64,000 nucleotides of DNA from assembly GCF_004563925.1 (NCBI RefSeq), contig NZ_SPNJ01000003.1:124001-188000 (forward strand), written 5' to 3'. Position numbers and translations under genes: made by a program. The notes beneath the pieces were generated by a model. It saw only the letters and a list, made by a program, of their open reading frames with translations, was not told the DNA's origin and ran no database searches. This DNA is from Herbaspirillum sp. 3R11 (GTDB lineage Bacteria > Pseudomonadota > Gammaproteobacteria > Burkholderiales > Burkholderiaceae_D). The stretch's first letter is position 1. Every line of letters begins with the position of its first letter. Below are positions 32,756 to 42,017 of the stretch, piece by piece.

Positions 32756-34354
32756 CTATTCGGACAGCACCGTCTCCACTTTTTCATTCGGCGTGAAACG
32801 GATCAGCGGCACCCGTCGCACCATCCACAAGCCGATCAGCGCGGACACGACCGCCAGCGCAATGCCCATGTGGATGGCGCCGACCAGCGCATCGCGCGCA
32901 GCATCCAGCAAGGCCGAGCCGTTATGTCCCGCTTGCAGCATTTGCGCCAGCAGGGTCGACTGGATGTCGTGGTTGACGAGGATTTCCGGGTCCTTGAATT
33001 CGGCCAGCCACTGCGCTGCGTGATCGGTTTCCAGCGCGCGTTCGACGCCGCTGCCGTACATCTGCGTGACCAGCGTGCCGGTCACGGCGGTGCCGAGCAT
33101 GCCGCCGATCATGCGCAGCGACTGCAGCAAGGCGGTGGCGATGCCGAGATGTTCGCGGCTTGCGGCCTGCTGGGCGAACACGGTCAGGTTGGGCAGCACC
33201 AGCCCGAGGCCGAAGCCGCCGGCCAGCATCGTCGCCAGCATGAAGCCGGTCGACGTATTGCGTTGCGACAGCACGATGCCCAGGCAAGACAGCGCAATCA
33301 GCACGAAGCCGACGTACATCATCATGTTGGGATTGGGAATGCGCGTGACGATGCGGCCGTTGACGATGCTCGCCACGGTGATACAGGCCACCAGCGGCGT
33401 GATCAGCAGGCCCGCTTCGCGCGGTGACATGCCGAAACCGCCCTGGAACAGCAGCGGCGCATACATCAGCATCGAGAACATCGAAAAGCCAGCCAGCACC
33501 GACAGCAGGAACAGGCTGGAGAGCGCCGGATCCTTGAACATCTCGAACGGCAGGATCGGTTGTTCGACCTGGCGCTCCCATTTCCACAACGCGTAAAACG
33601 CGCCGATGGCAACCACCAGCAAGGCCAGCATGCCGCCGGTCAGGCCGCGCTTGGGGAAGAGCTCCACCAGCAGTTGCAAGCTGCCCAGCGCCACCGAGAT
33701 AAGCAGCGCGCCCACCCAGTCAAGGCGAACCTTGCCGACGTGCTTGTGATGACGGATGTGCGGGATGTAGCGCATTGCAAAAAACAGCGACACCAGGCCC
33801 ACCGGCAAATTGACGTAGAAGGTCCAGCGCCAGCCCAGCGATTGGGTCAGGAAGCCGCCCAGCGATGGGCCCACCGAAGTTGCAATGCCATAGGCTGCGC
33901 TGAGGATGATCTGCCAGCGCAGGCGGATGTGCGGATCGGGGAACAGATCCGCCGCCGAGGCGAACGCGGTGCCGACCAGCATGCCGCCGCCGATGCCTTG
34001 CAGGCCGCGCGCCAGCACCAGGAACAGCATGCTGTCGGCCATGCCGCACAGCATCGAGGCGATCACGAAGATGATGATGGAAGCGATCAGGAACGGCTTG
34101 CGGCCGAAATAATCACCAAGCCGGCCGAAGATCGGGACGGTGATCACCGACGTCAGCAGATACGACGTCGCCACCCAGGCATACAGGTCGAAGCCCTTGA
34201 GCTCGGCGACGATGGTGGGCAAGGCGGTGCCGACGATGGTCTGGTCCAGCGCCACCAGCATGATGACGAAGCAGATGCCGAGCGTGGCCATCAGGGATTC
34301 GCGGAAAGGCAAGACTTGACCGCTCGAATGCGCGGCTTCTTTGTGTGGAGACAT
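32756..34354 (-). CDS. DHA2-family MFS multidrug exporter (14-TM, EmrB/QacA-like)
   Basis: A 532-residue inner membrane drug:proton antiporter. Fourteen hydrophobic segments are visible. TM1 carries the DHA2 signature LDQTIVGTALPTI (D-pattern), the loop GRLGDYFGRKPFL is motif A and ATSVGPSLGGFL motif C. Substrate unknown. No adaptor (EmrA) or regulator is adjacent. Start ATG 34354 has no strong ribosome binding site. It is followed by a perfect shared terminator. Confidence 0.88.
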   Translation of the reverse strand: MSPHKEAAHSSGQVLPFRESLMATLGICFVIMLVALDQTIVGTALPTIVAELKGFDLYAWVATSYLLTSVITVPIFGRLGDYFGRKPFLIASIIIFVIASMLCGMADSMLFLVLARGLQGIGGGMLVGTAFASAADLFPDPHIRLRWQIILSAAYGIATSVGPSLGGFLTQSLGWRWTFYVNLPVGLVSLFFAMRYIPHIRHHKHVGKVRLDWVGALLISVALGSLQLLVELFPKRGLTGGMLALLVVAIGAFYALWKWERQVEQPILPFEMFKDPALSSLFLLSVLAGFSMFSMLMYAPLLFQGGFGMSPREAGLLITPLVACITVASIVNGRIVTRIPNPNMMMYVGFVLIALSCLGIVLSQRNTSTGFMLATMLAGGFGLGLVLPNLTVFAQQAASREHLGIATALLQSLRMIGGMLGTAVTGTLVTQMYGSGVERALETDHAAQWLAEFKDPEILVNHDIQSTLLAQMLQAGHNGSALLDAARDALVGAIHMGIALAVVSALIGLWMVRRVPLIRFTPNEKVETVLSE

Positions 34355-34535
34355 GTTGGGAAAATCGTTTGGCCGGGGCTTGCAGATGTTGATGTTGGCG
34401 AAACGACAAGCACCTGGAAATGATTACTTGTCGTGCACGACCACATTCATCACAGGCGCCAGCCTGAAGTGACTGAACCGTCATTCTATCAATTGCGGAC
34501 GTACCCTGCAGAATGTCGTGGCAACGATGCCGGCG

Positions 34536-35300
34536 TCAGCGTTTCGCGTCGCGGTGATACAGCACCTCGCGACCATTCAGCGGCTGCAGGTCACGGCTGT
34601 TGGCCGTGTAGTAGCGATGAAAATCTTCCAGTTGGGCAGACGACAAGGTGACCGGCTGCGACAGCACATGCCACTCCGCGTTCTCGGTCAGCGGCGGTGT
34701 GGTCAGCGAACCGAGATATTGGAAATAACTCAGGTCTGCCGGCAGCAACGGACTGATGTCAAACTCAGGCATCGGCTCCGCCTGCCCTGCGCGTACGACG
34801 CGTCGCATGATGGCGTCAAATGCAGGATTGGCGGCGCCTTTCTGAAACAGCACACCGATCACGGCAAGGCGACCGTTCTTGGCGCGGTAGACCAGATGCA
34901 GCTCCAGCGGATATCGCTTGCCGTCGATTACATGCTCGGCCGGTGTGTGGAAGTGGAACTGCTGCAGTTGAAAGCGGCGGCCGCGGATGGTCGCAAAATT
35001 TCCCGGCAATACATTGACTTGTATCGTGTGTGAATTGTCCACCACGATGGCGTCTCTGGTCGTGCGCACTATCTTGATGCTGTCGTCTTCATCGTCGTCG
35101 AGATCCGGCATCGCGTTGTTCGAATCAAGTGCAACCGGCGACTGGCGGTCACCATGCACTTCCTTCCACCCTGCCTGATGCGCATAATCAAAGCGCACGC
35201 CTTCTCCCGTCGCATCCGGCGTAGCGCCGGCCAGCATGACCGTGAATAACAGCATCGCAGGCAACGCCTTGTCGGCCCCCAAAAAAATCGTTGATTTCAT
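34536..35300 (-). CDS. alpha-class carbonic anhydrase, secreted
   Basis: A 254-residue periplasmic enzyme hydrating CO2. Signal peptide about 1-30. The zinc site is FHFHTPAEH with the third ligand in LELHLVYR, as in alpha enzymes; FQYLGSLTTPPLTENAEWHVL is the substrate-pocket signature. An acidic insert DDDEDDSIKI lies near the N-terminal domain. ATG 35300 has GAGG eight bases upstream, and an upstream in-frame start at 35330 is less likely. It is a single gene, possibly assisting bicarbonate supply or pH control. Confidence 0.9.
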   Translation of the reverse strand: MKSTIFLGADKALPAMLLFTVMLAGATPDATGEGVRFDYAHQAGWKEVHGDRQSPVALDSNNAMPDLDDDEDDSIKIVRTTRDAIVVDNSHTIQVNVLPGNFATIRGRRFQLQQFHFHTPAEHVIDGKRYPLELHLVYRAKNGRLAVIGVLFQKGAANPAFDAIMRRVVRAGQAEPMPEFDISPLLPADLSYFQYLGSLTTPPLTENAEWHVLSQPVTLSSAQLEDFHRYYTANSRDLQPLNGREVLYHRDAKR

Positions 35301-35499
35301 GAAAATCCTCGGTCCCATGTTGTTCGTCACTGAGGCCGAAATTTTAGTCGCGCGCTTGTCCGAAACACGTCGCGTGAAGAGGATTAACCGATATACAACG
35401 GCCTGTTCGAAATCGAACGACGTCTTTATCGTTGTGACAACACTGGGTAAAACAGGGAGAGAGTCGCTATCAGGAAGCTGATAACCGGAGAGTCTGACG

Positions 35500-35526
35500 A
35501 GCCGCCTGAAGAAAATTCAGGCGGCT
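35500..35526. terminator. hairpin after pmbA, no T-run
   Basis: AGCCGCCTGAA and TTCAGGCGGCT, perfect 11-base stem with a five-base loop, 34 bases past the pmbA stop. Could be a weak terminator or a stability hairpin. Confidence 0.5.
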
Positions 35527-35560
35527 GTACGAAGAGAGACAGGCAAGAGCGAAGGCGCTA

Positions 35561-36925
35561 TCAGTCGCCCGCGATGGTCATGCTTTCCAGCAGGATGGAG
35601 CCGGTTTCCTTGGTGCCGCGGATCAGGGTGTCGTTGCCGATGGCGACGATCTGACGCAGCATGTCTCTCATGTTGCCGGCGATGGTGATTTCTTCCACTG
35701 GATACTGGATCACGCCCTTCTCGACCCAGTAGCCCGACGCGCCGCGCGAATAGTCGCCGGTCACATAATTCACGCCCTGCCCCATCAGCTCGGTCACCAG
35801 CAGGCCGGTGTCGAGTTTCTTGAGCATGCCCTTGAAGTTGTCGGACGCTGTGGTCAGCGACGATGTGATCGACAGGTTGTGCGAGCCGCCGGAGTTGCCG
35901 GTGGTTTCCATGCCCAGTTTGCGCGCCGAGTAGGTCGACAGGAAATAGCCTTGCACGACGCCGTCCCTGACCACTTCGCGACGATGCGTCTTGACGCCTT
36001 CGTCATCGAAGGGGGCGGAGCCGACGCCGCCGATGACATGCGGATCTTCGAGTATCTGGATATGGTCGGGCAACACTTGCTTGCCCAGCGAGTCGAGCAG
36101 GAAGGTCGACTTGCGATACAGCGCGCCGCCCGACACCGCTTGCACGAAGGCGCCCAGCAAACCCGCCGCCAATGGCGCTTCGAACAGCACCGGACACTTG
36201 CGCGTCGACAGCTTGCAGGCGTTCAGACGCGCCAGCGCGCGCTCGGCGGCATAGCGGCCGATGGCTTCCGGCTTGGCCAGTTTCTTTGGATCGCGCATCG
36301 ACGAATACCAGTCGTCGCGCTGCATGTTGGAGCCCTTGCCGGCAATCGGCGCCACCGAAATGGTGTGGCGCGAGAACGGATAGCCGCCGATGAAGCCGCG
36401 CGAATTGGCCGCGACAAAATGCGATTGCTGCGCGTAGACGCTGGCGCCTTCGCTGTTGGTGATGCGCTTGTCGACCGACAGCGCGGCGGCTTCGCAGCGC
36501 TGCGCCAGTTCGACCGCTTCTTCGGCGGTGATCAGCCAGGGCGTGCAGAGTTTGAGATCGCGTGGATTGAGTTCGAGGTTTTCTTCGTCAGGCAAACCGG
36601 CGCAGTCGTCGATCGCGGTGAAGCGCGCGATGTTGTAGGCGGCTTCCACCGTTTCCTTGAGCGCCTGCTGCGAGAAATCCGAAGTGCTGGCGTTGCCGCG
36701 GCGCACGTTGCGGCCTTCACCCAGGTACACGGTGACGCCGATGCCCTTGTCCTTGTTCTGCTCGATGGTCTCGATCTGGCCCTTGCGCACCGCTACCGAC
36801 AATCCGCTGCCTTCGCTGATGTCGACCGCTGCGTCCGAAGCGCCCTTTTCCTTGGCGTAACGCAACACATCCTGGGCAAGCTGCTTCAATTGGTCTTGAC
36901 TGTGGGTAAATACGGTATCGCTCAT
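35561..36925 (-). CDS. pmbA: PmbA/TldE metalloprotease subunit
   Basis: A 454-residue protein of the TldD/PmbA pair, which processes peptides such as microcin B17 precursors and CcdA. The conserved block GVGSAPFDDEGVKTHRREVVRDG and the C-terminal YSRGASGYWVEKGVIQYPVEEITIAGN are characteristic. In TldE the metal site is lost and the partner TldD supplies catalysis; tldD is not in the window. ATG 36925 is preceded by CAGCCCA only, so the start is by length. Divergent from darP (70 bases). Confidence 0.93.
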   Translation of the reverse strand: MSDTVFTHSQDQLKQLAQDVLRYAKEKGASDAAVDISEGSGLSVAVRKGQIETIEQNKDKGIGVTVYLGEGRNVRRGNASTSDFSQQALKETVEAAYNIARFTAIDDCAGLPDEENLELNPRDLKLCTPWLITAEEAVELAQRCEAAALSVDKRITNSEGASVYAQQSHFVAANSRGFIGGYPFSRHTISVAPIAGKGSNMQRDDWYSSMRDPKKLAKPEAIGRYAAERALARLNACKLSTRKCPVLFEAPLAAGLLGAFVQAVSGGALYRKSTFLLDSLGKQVLPDHIQILEDPHVIGGVGSAPFDDEGVKTHRREVVRDGVVQGYFLSTYSARKLGMETTGNSGGSHNLSITSSLTTASDNFKGMLKKLDTGLLVTELMGQGVNYVTGDYSRGASGYWVEKGVIQYPVEEITIAGNMRDMLRQIVAIGNDTLIRGTKETGSILLESMTIAGD

Positions 36926-36995
36926 TGGGCTGTTTTCTTCGGAATGCGTATAAAACGGGTATGATAGCAGTCGTTTAGCTTATTTTTTCTGAATC

Positions 36996-37598
36996 ATGCC
37001 AAATCCCAATCGCGGGTCCTGCGGCTTCCAATCCAACGAATTCGAGCAGGAATACGACCGTCCCTCCAAATCCCAACTGAAACGCGATATGACAGCGTTG
37101 CAGAAACTGGGCGAAGAACTGGTTGCCGAGCCGCGCGACCGCGTCAAGCGCGTCCCCATGCCCGAAGATGTACGTGACGTCATCCTTGAATGCCAGCAGA
37201 TCAAGGATCACGAAGGTCGTCGCCGCCAGATGCAATTCGTCGGCAAGAAGATGCGCACGCTGGAGGAGCACGAAATTGCCGCCATCCAGAAGACGCTCGA
37301 CAGCTGGCGCGGCCTGTCCAAAGCGGACACCGCCTCCATGCATGCACTTGAGCGTCGCCGCGAAAAGTTGTTGAAAGACGACAACGCCCTCACCGAATTG
37401 CTCGCCCAGCATCCCGACCTCGACGCGCAGCACCTGCGCACGTTGATTCGCAATGCCCGCAAGGAACAGGCCGAGAACAAGCCGCCCAAGGCGTATCGCG
37501 AAATTTTCCAGATCCTCAAGCAACTGCAGGTTGCGTCGCGTGGCGCCAATGCCGCGGAAGATGACGCAGACGAGTTGGACGATGAGCACGAAGACTGA
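36996..37598 (+). CDS. darP: dual-action ribosomal maturation protein DarP (YjgA)
   Basis: A 200-residue cytosolic protein of DUF615 that binds pre-50S ribosomal particles. PSKSQLKRDMTALQKLGEELV and QMQFVGKKMRTLEEHEIAAIQ are recognisable; the helical pattern and C-terminal acidic tail match the family. Ends overlapping mogA by 17 bases, so they are probably co-transcribed. Start ATG 36996 gives the full length. Confidence 0.92.
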   Translation: MPNPNRGSCGFQSNEFEQEYDRPSKSQLKRDMTALQKLGEELVAEPRDRVKRVPMPEDVRDVILECQQIKDHEGRRRQMQFVGKKMRTLEEHEIAAIQKTLDSWRGLSKADTASMHALERRREKLLKDDNALTELLAQHPDLDAQHLRTLIRNARKEQAENKPPKAYREIFQILKQLQVASRGANAAEDDADELDDEHED

Positions 37599-38196
37599 TC
37601 CGGACGAACTGCTGATCGGCCTGGTGTCGATCTCTGATCGTGCTTCCGGTGGTGTCTACGAAGACAAGGGTATTCCGGCGTTGCAGGAATGGTTCGGCGC
37701 TGCGCTGACCAGCCCGTGGCGCATGGAAACCCGCCTGATCCCTGACGACCGCGCACAAATCGAACAGACACTCATCGAGCTGGTGGATGTGGTCGGTTGC
37801 GACCTGGTGCTGACCACCGGCGGCACCGGCCCTTCGCGCCGCGACGTCACGCCGGAAGCCACGCTGGCGGTAGCCACCAAGGAAATGCCGGGCTTCGGCG
37901 AACAGATGCGCCAGATCAGCCTGCAATTCGTGCCGACGGCAATCCTCTCGCGCCAGGTCGCGGTGATTCGTGAAACGAATGACCGCGCCGCCCTGATCAT
38001 GAATCTGCCGGGCCAGCCCAAGTCCATCCGCGAAACGCTGGAAGGCGTCAAGGATGCCGACGGCAAACAACAGGTGGCCGGCATTTTCGCCGCTGTGCCT
38101 TACTGCATCGACCTCATCGGCGGCCCGTACATCGAGACCAACGAAGCGGTCTGCAAGGCCTTCCGTCCCAAGTCGGCAATACGTCCGGCCAAATAA
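37582..38196 (+). CDS. mogA: molybdopterin adenylyltransferase MogA
   Basis: A 204-residue enzyme that adenylates molybdopterin in molybdenum cofactor synthesis. LVSISDRASGGVYEDKGIPALQEWF at the N-terminus, DLVLTTGGTGPSRRDVTPEAT around the nucleotide site and NLPGQPKSIRETLEGV near the end are MogA/MoaB hallmarks. ATG 37582 is inside darP, a 17-base overlap suggesting translational coupling. No other molybdenum genes are in the window. Confidence 0.92.
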   Translation: MSTKTDPDELLIGLVSISDRASGGVYEDKGIPALQEWFGAALTSPWRMETRLIPDDRAQIEQTLIELVDVVGCDLVLTTGGTGPSRRDVTPEATLAVATKEMPGFGEQMRQISLQFVPTAILSRQVAVIRETNDRAALIMNLPGQPKSIRETLEGVKDADGKQQVAGIFAAVPYCIDLIGGPYIETNEAVCKAFRPKSAIRPAK

Positions 38197-38206
38197 GCAA
38201 TCCTCT

Positions 38207-38842
38207 TCAACGAGGACAGGTCAGCTGATCTGCTCCTCCGCACAACATCGCACGATTGATCTGATCAAGCAGCACCTGCAGCCGCTGCGGCGTGATGCGC
38301 AGGGGATATCCATTCAGTTCGTTGGGGGTCGATGGCCGCCAGCCGAACTGCACCAGAAACAGATTCTTGGTTCCTTCAATGACCGCCACCAGGCTGCCTT
38401 CGCCGAACGGTGCTGCAGGCCCATAACGATCGCAAAAGCCGCCGCTGATTGAGGTGTACGCGCCGTTGGTCATGGAGTCCTTCTGCTTCATCGGCGTGAA
38501 GTGCCCGGAACAACCGTTTTGCGCGCCTTGCAGCACACGTTGCACGATCTGGGTCGACATGTGCACGCCAGGACTGACGGAGGCCGCGCCGCGCTGCACC
38601 GACATATAGCCTTCGCGCCAGGAGTCATGGCTTTCGTTCTGCGGCAGGAACTCGACCACATAGTCGCCGTTCGGATCGCCGTTCATGTAGGCCAGACGCC
38701 AGCCGGTAGGCGGCTGGATGATGAGGTTTTCACCATTGGGCTGGAACAGGCTGCCTTCCAGCGCTGCGTGCGCCGCCGGCATCGCGGTCAGAGTTGCAGT
38801 CAGGGTCAGTGCGCAGGCCAGCAGCGCGGCGATTTTTTTCAT
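38207..38842 (-). CDS. hypothetical secreted protein
   Basis: A 211-residue protein with a signal peptide (MKKIAALLACALTLTATLTA, cleavage near AHA-AL). The mature part has several cysteines (NGCSGHF, GGFCDRYG, AMLCGG, LTCPR) that may form disulfides. GWRLAYMNGDPNGDYVVEFLPQNES and a C-terminal block with PLRITPQRLQVL are repeated in related betaproteobacterial proteins as I recall, without function. ATG 38842 is chosen since a clean signal peptide starts there; the frame is open far upstream only by chance, antisense to the esterase. Its terminator is not evident. Confidence 0.65.
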   Translation of the reverse strand: MKKIAALLACALTLTATLTAMPAAHAALEGSLFQPNGENLIIQPPTGWRLAYMNGDPNGDYVVEFLPQNESHDSWREGYMSVQRGAASVSPGVHMSTQIVQRVLQGAQNGCSGHFTPMKQKDSMTNGAYTSISGGFCDRYGPAAPFGEGSLVAVIEGTKNLFLVQFGWRPSTPNELNGYPLRITPQRLQVLLDQINRAMLCGGADQLTCPR

Positions 38843-38968
38843 CGAGGGTCTCCATCGGGGCAGGCGGGAGATTTTCCGCCGGGATCGTCGTATCATGGCG
38901 CTTCCGGCATCTCCGCCGTAAAACGTTATTGTGCACCAAGCTGCGCAAACCTGACCCGAAGAAAATAC

Positions 38969-39646
38969 ATGTCCGCACCCGCCCCGCTCCAGACCATCGA
39001 AATCGAATCCGCTCCCAACCCCACCGCCGCCGTGATCTGGCTGCACGGCCTCGGCGCCGACGGCAATGACTTCGTGCCTATCGTGCGCGAACTCGACCTG
39101 TCCGGCAGCCAGGCCATCCGCTTCATCTTCCCGACCGCACCGACGATGCCGGTGACGATCAACGGCGGCTATGTCATGCGCGCCTGGTACGACATCTTCA
39201 CGCCCGACCTGGTGCGTCGCGAAGATGAACCCGGCCTGCGCGCCTCGCAGGCGCTGGTCGAAGCACTGATCGCCAAGGAAAAGGCGCGCGGCATTCCGGC
39301 CGAACGCATCGTGCTGGCCGGCTTCTCGCAAGGCTGCGCGATGACCCTGCAAACCGGCCTGCGCCATCCGGAAAAGCTGGCCGGCCTGATGTGCCTGTCC
39401 GGCTACCTGCCGCTGGCCGCGATGATCGAAGCTGAACGCCATGCCGCCAATCACGCCTCGCCGATTTTCATGGCGCATGGCCGCCAGGATCCGGTCGTTG
39501 TCATTGCACGCGCTGAACAGTCGCGCGATGCGCTCAAGGCGCTCGGCCATGACATCGAATGGCATGAATACCAGATGCAGCATTCGGTCTGCCAGGAAGA
39601 AATCGACGACATCGGCCAGTGGCTGGCGCGGGTGTTGCCGAAGTAA
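38969..39646 (+). CDS. carboxylesterase / phospholipase family hydrolase
   Basis: A 225-residue alpha/beta hydrolase of the acyl-protein thioesterase/EstB group. VIWLHGLGADGNDF is the oxyanion region, GFSQGCAMTL contains the nucleophilic serine, and HGRQDPVV carries the catalytic aspartate, with His in the tail (WHEYQMQHSV). No signal peptide. Substrates are short acyl esters or lysophospholipids. The start at ATG 38969 is chosen for the family N-terminus. Confidence 0.9.
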   Translation: MSAPAPLQTIEIESAPNPTAAVIWLHGLGADGNDFVPIVRELDLSGSQAIRFIFPTAPTMPVTINGGYVMRAWYDIFTPDLVRREDEPGLRASQALVEALIAKEKARGIPAERIVLAGFSQGCAMTLQTGLRHPEKLAGLMCLSGYLPLAAMIEAERHAANHASPIFMAHGRQDPVVVIARAEQSRDALKALGHDIEWHEYQMQHSVCQEEIDDIGQWLARVLPK

Positions 39647-39679
39647 ATCTGGTTGCAGCAAGAAGCTGCCTCGCCAAAG

Positions 39680-39717
39680 AAAAAGCCTGCGATGTAGATC
39701 ACATCGCAGGCTTTTTT
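39680..39717 (+). terminator. Rho-independent terminator of the esterase gene
   Basis: AAAAAGCCTGCGATGT and ACATCGCAGGCTTTTTT with loop AGATC, a 16-base stem. Confidence 0.92.
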
Positions 39718-39750
39718 CATGTTGCGCCCGGCGTACCGGGATTACTTCGA

Positions 39751-41877
39751 TTACATGGAGTAACGCAGTGTGAGCGCGACATTTCGCGGCGCGCCCGGCA
39801 AGCTCAGGTTCGGGCTGCTGCCGTGGCCGGAGACGATGTAGCCGGTGTTGAAGATGTTGTTGACATTCAACTGCACCGAGTACTTGGCCGCCTTGTACAC
39901 CGCCATCGCGTCGGCAGTGAAATAACCCGGCAGGCTCACGGTGTTACCCGGATTCGCGAAACGGCTGCCCACGGCGTTGGCGCCGCCACCCAAGGTAAAT
40001 CCATTTCCGACGTCTTTCGTCAACCACAAATTGGCAGAGTGCATTGCTGTCAACGTGGCGCGTTTTCCTTTGATCGCAACGTTGTTGGCAACCGTTGGGC
40101 TGCCGGCGACGTTGGTGCTGCTGTCAACGGCGATCGAGTCGGTCACCTTGGTATCCAGGTAGGCATATCCGGTCAGTACCTTCCAGCCTTGTTTCAAATC
40201 CGCGCTCAAGGTCAGTTCCACACCATCCGTACGCTGTTTCCCAACAGGGATAATCACCTTGGTGATAGGGTCCGCAGCTTTGATGTTGTCACGCTCAAGA
40301 CGAAATACCGACACGGTCGCGCTGACCCGGCCATCAAGAAAATCGTACTTTGCGCCCACTTCGGTGTTGCGCGTATTTTCAGGCGCGATGTCGGCGTTGG
40401 TAGTCGCCAGCGGCAACGTTTCACCGGAAGGCTGGAACGAACGGCTCCACGACAGGTAATAGGACTGCGTCTCGCCCGGTTGCCAGACCAGGCCAGCGCG
40501 CGGGCTGAAGGCATTGTCAGTGCGCGACAAGTTTGCAGTGCTGGTCGTAACAACACGCGACTGCTGCTTGAAACTGTCGTAGCGGACACCCAGCAACGCT
40601 TTCCATTGGTCGCTGAAGGCGATCGTATCCTGCACATAGCCGGCCAACGTGTCATAGGTGCCGAAGGTGCGGTTGGTCACGGTCACCGCGCTTGCGACGA
40701 TGGTCGGCAAAAACGGATTGAAGATCGAGGTTGGCCCCGACGTTGGACCGCTGGAACTCACCGAATCCTTGCTTTGCTGACCAACTTCCACGCCATAGAG
40801 GATTTCATGCTTTGTACCGGCGATCGTCAGTTTCTGTGTCAGCTCAGTCTGGTTGAACCAGCCATTTTCGTCGCGACTCAACGCAGCATGACCAAATTGC
40901 ATCGTACGATCAACTTCGTTGACGTTGCCGCTGATATTGGTGTTGTTGCGGTTCAGGTGATAGTCGTAGTAACGGAACGCATTGCGCAGCGACAGGCTGT
41001 CGTTGAAACGGTGCGTCAATGTCGCCGCAGTCGATGCCACGCGCGACTGGCTGAAATCGGCGTCGCGCGCATTGGCGGCGCCATAGTACTTGCCCGGATC
41101 CACGCTGACCGGACGGCCCTGATACGAAGGAATGCCGAAGTCGGTCAGGCGACGGTCTTCGATGTAGTCGGCCTGCAGCAACAACTTGGTGTCGGAAGTG
41201 AACTTGACCTCGACCGATGGCGAGATCGCCGTGCGGTCGATGAATTGCTGGGCGCGGTAGCTGTCGGATTGCTCGCGCGCGCCGGTCAGACGCCACGACA
41301 CCGTCTCACCGCTGCGGCCGACATCGATCTCGCCGCGACGGCCGGCGGTGCTGGTGAAGCTGACGCTGACGTCGCTGATGTCGACGCCCGGCTTCTTGGT
41401 GACGCGATTGATCAGACCACCCGACGAGCCGCGGCCGTACAGCACGGCTGCCGGGCCCTTGATGACTTCGAGCCGTTCGACATTGGACAGATCGCGGAAA
41501 TACAGCGCATCGTCGCGGAAGCCGTCGACGAACTGATCGCCGATGGCGGTGAAGCCACGTATGTACACCTGGTCACGCTGACCGTCGCCGGTCGACAGGC
41601 CGACGCCGGGCACGTTCTTGAGGATGTCCTGCAGCGAAGTCGCGTGCTGATCGCGAATGACTTCGGCGGAAATGACGTTGATGGTTTGCGGAATGTCACG
41701 CAGCGGCGCTTCGCTCTTGGTGGCGCTGACGGAGGTCGGCGCGACGTAGCCCTCACGGGCTCCGCTGACCTGGACTTCAGGCAGGCTGCCGGCGCTTTGC
41801 GCCCACGCTGTGTTGATCGATGTCAGCGACAGCGTCGCCAGAACTGCCAGGTAACCCGGCTTGATGCGAAACTCCAT
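39751..41877 (-). CDS. TonB-dependent siderophore receptor (FhuE/Fiu-like)
   Basis: A 708-residue outer membrane receptor. Signal peptide about 1-26. TonB-box-like region then plug: PLRDIPQTINVISAEVIRDQ, SLQDILKNVPGVGLSTGDGQ, QVYIRGFTAIGDQFVDGFRDD. These match siderophore receptors of TIGR01783. Barrel follows, ending NVALTLRYSM. Close relatives bind catecholate or hydroxamate ferric siderophores. Upstream lies a Fur-box-like element. Ligand not identified. Confidence 0.9.
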   Translation of the reverse strand: MEFRIKPGYLAVLATLSLTSINTAWAQSAGSLPEVQVSGAREGYVAPTSVSATKSEAPLRDIPQTINVISAEVIRDQHATSLQDILKNVPGVGLSTGDGQRDQVYIRGFTAIGDQFVDGFRDDALYFRDLSNVERLEVIKGPAAVLYGRGSSGGLINRVTKKPGVDISDVSVSFTSTAGRRGEIDVGRSGETVSWRLTGAREQSDSYRAQQFIDRTAISPSVEVKFTSDTKLLLQADYIEDRRLTDFGIPSYQGRPVSVDPGKYYGAANARDADFSQSRVASTAATLTHRFNDSLSLRNAFRYYDYHLNRNNTNISGNVNEVDRTMQFGHAALSRDENGWFNQTELTQKLTIAGTKHEILYGVEVGQQSKDSVSSSGPTSGPTSIFNPFLPTIVASAVTVTNRTFGTYDTLAGYVQDTIAFSDQWKALLGVRYDSFKQQSRVVTTSTANLSRTDNAFSPRAGLVWQPGETQSYYLSWSRSFQPSGETLPLATTNADIAPENTRNTEVGAKYDFLDGRVSATVSVFRLERDNIKAADPITKVIIPVGKQRTDGVELTLSADLKQGWKVLTGYAYLDTKVTDSIAVDSSTNVAGSPTVANNVAIKGKRATLTAMHSANLWLTKDVGNGFTLGGGANAVGSRFANPGNTVSLPGYFTADAMAVYKAAKYSVQLNVNNIFNTGYIVSGHGSSPNLSLPGAPRNVALTLRYSM

Positions 41878-41893
41878 TGTTCCTTACCTCATT

Positions 41894-41912
41894 ATTAATG
41901 TTAATCGTTCTC
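41894..41912 (-). promoter_or_regulatory. Fur-box-like element upstream of the siderophore receptor
   Basis: ATTAATGTTAATCGTTCTC matches 14 of 19 consensus positions and lies 17-35 bases before the start codon. Confidence 0.5.
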
Positions 41913-42017
41913 ATTAATATTAGCTTTCAATTGTAAGTGTGTGTAAATTCTTGTAACAATTTGGCGCCAAACATCCCATAAAACAGCGAATTGTCACGAG
42001 TATGTTGTAGTTATACG

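Noticed and set aside
38843-39661. Upstream extension of the secreted-protein frame
   Set aside because: It is antisense to the esterase; a clean signal peptide starts at 38842.
39619-41898. A 759-codon open frame antisense to the siderophore receptor
   Set aside because: Same GC-driven artefact; composition is Arg/His-rich and lacks any domain.
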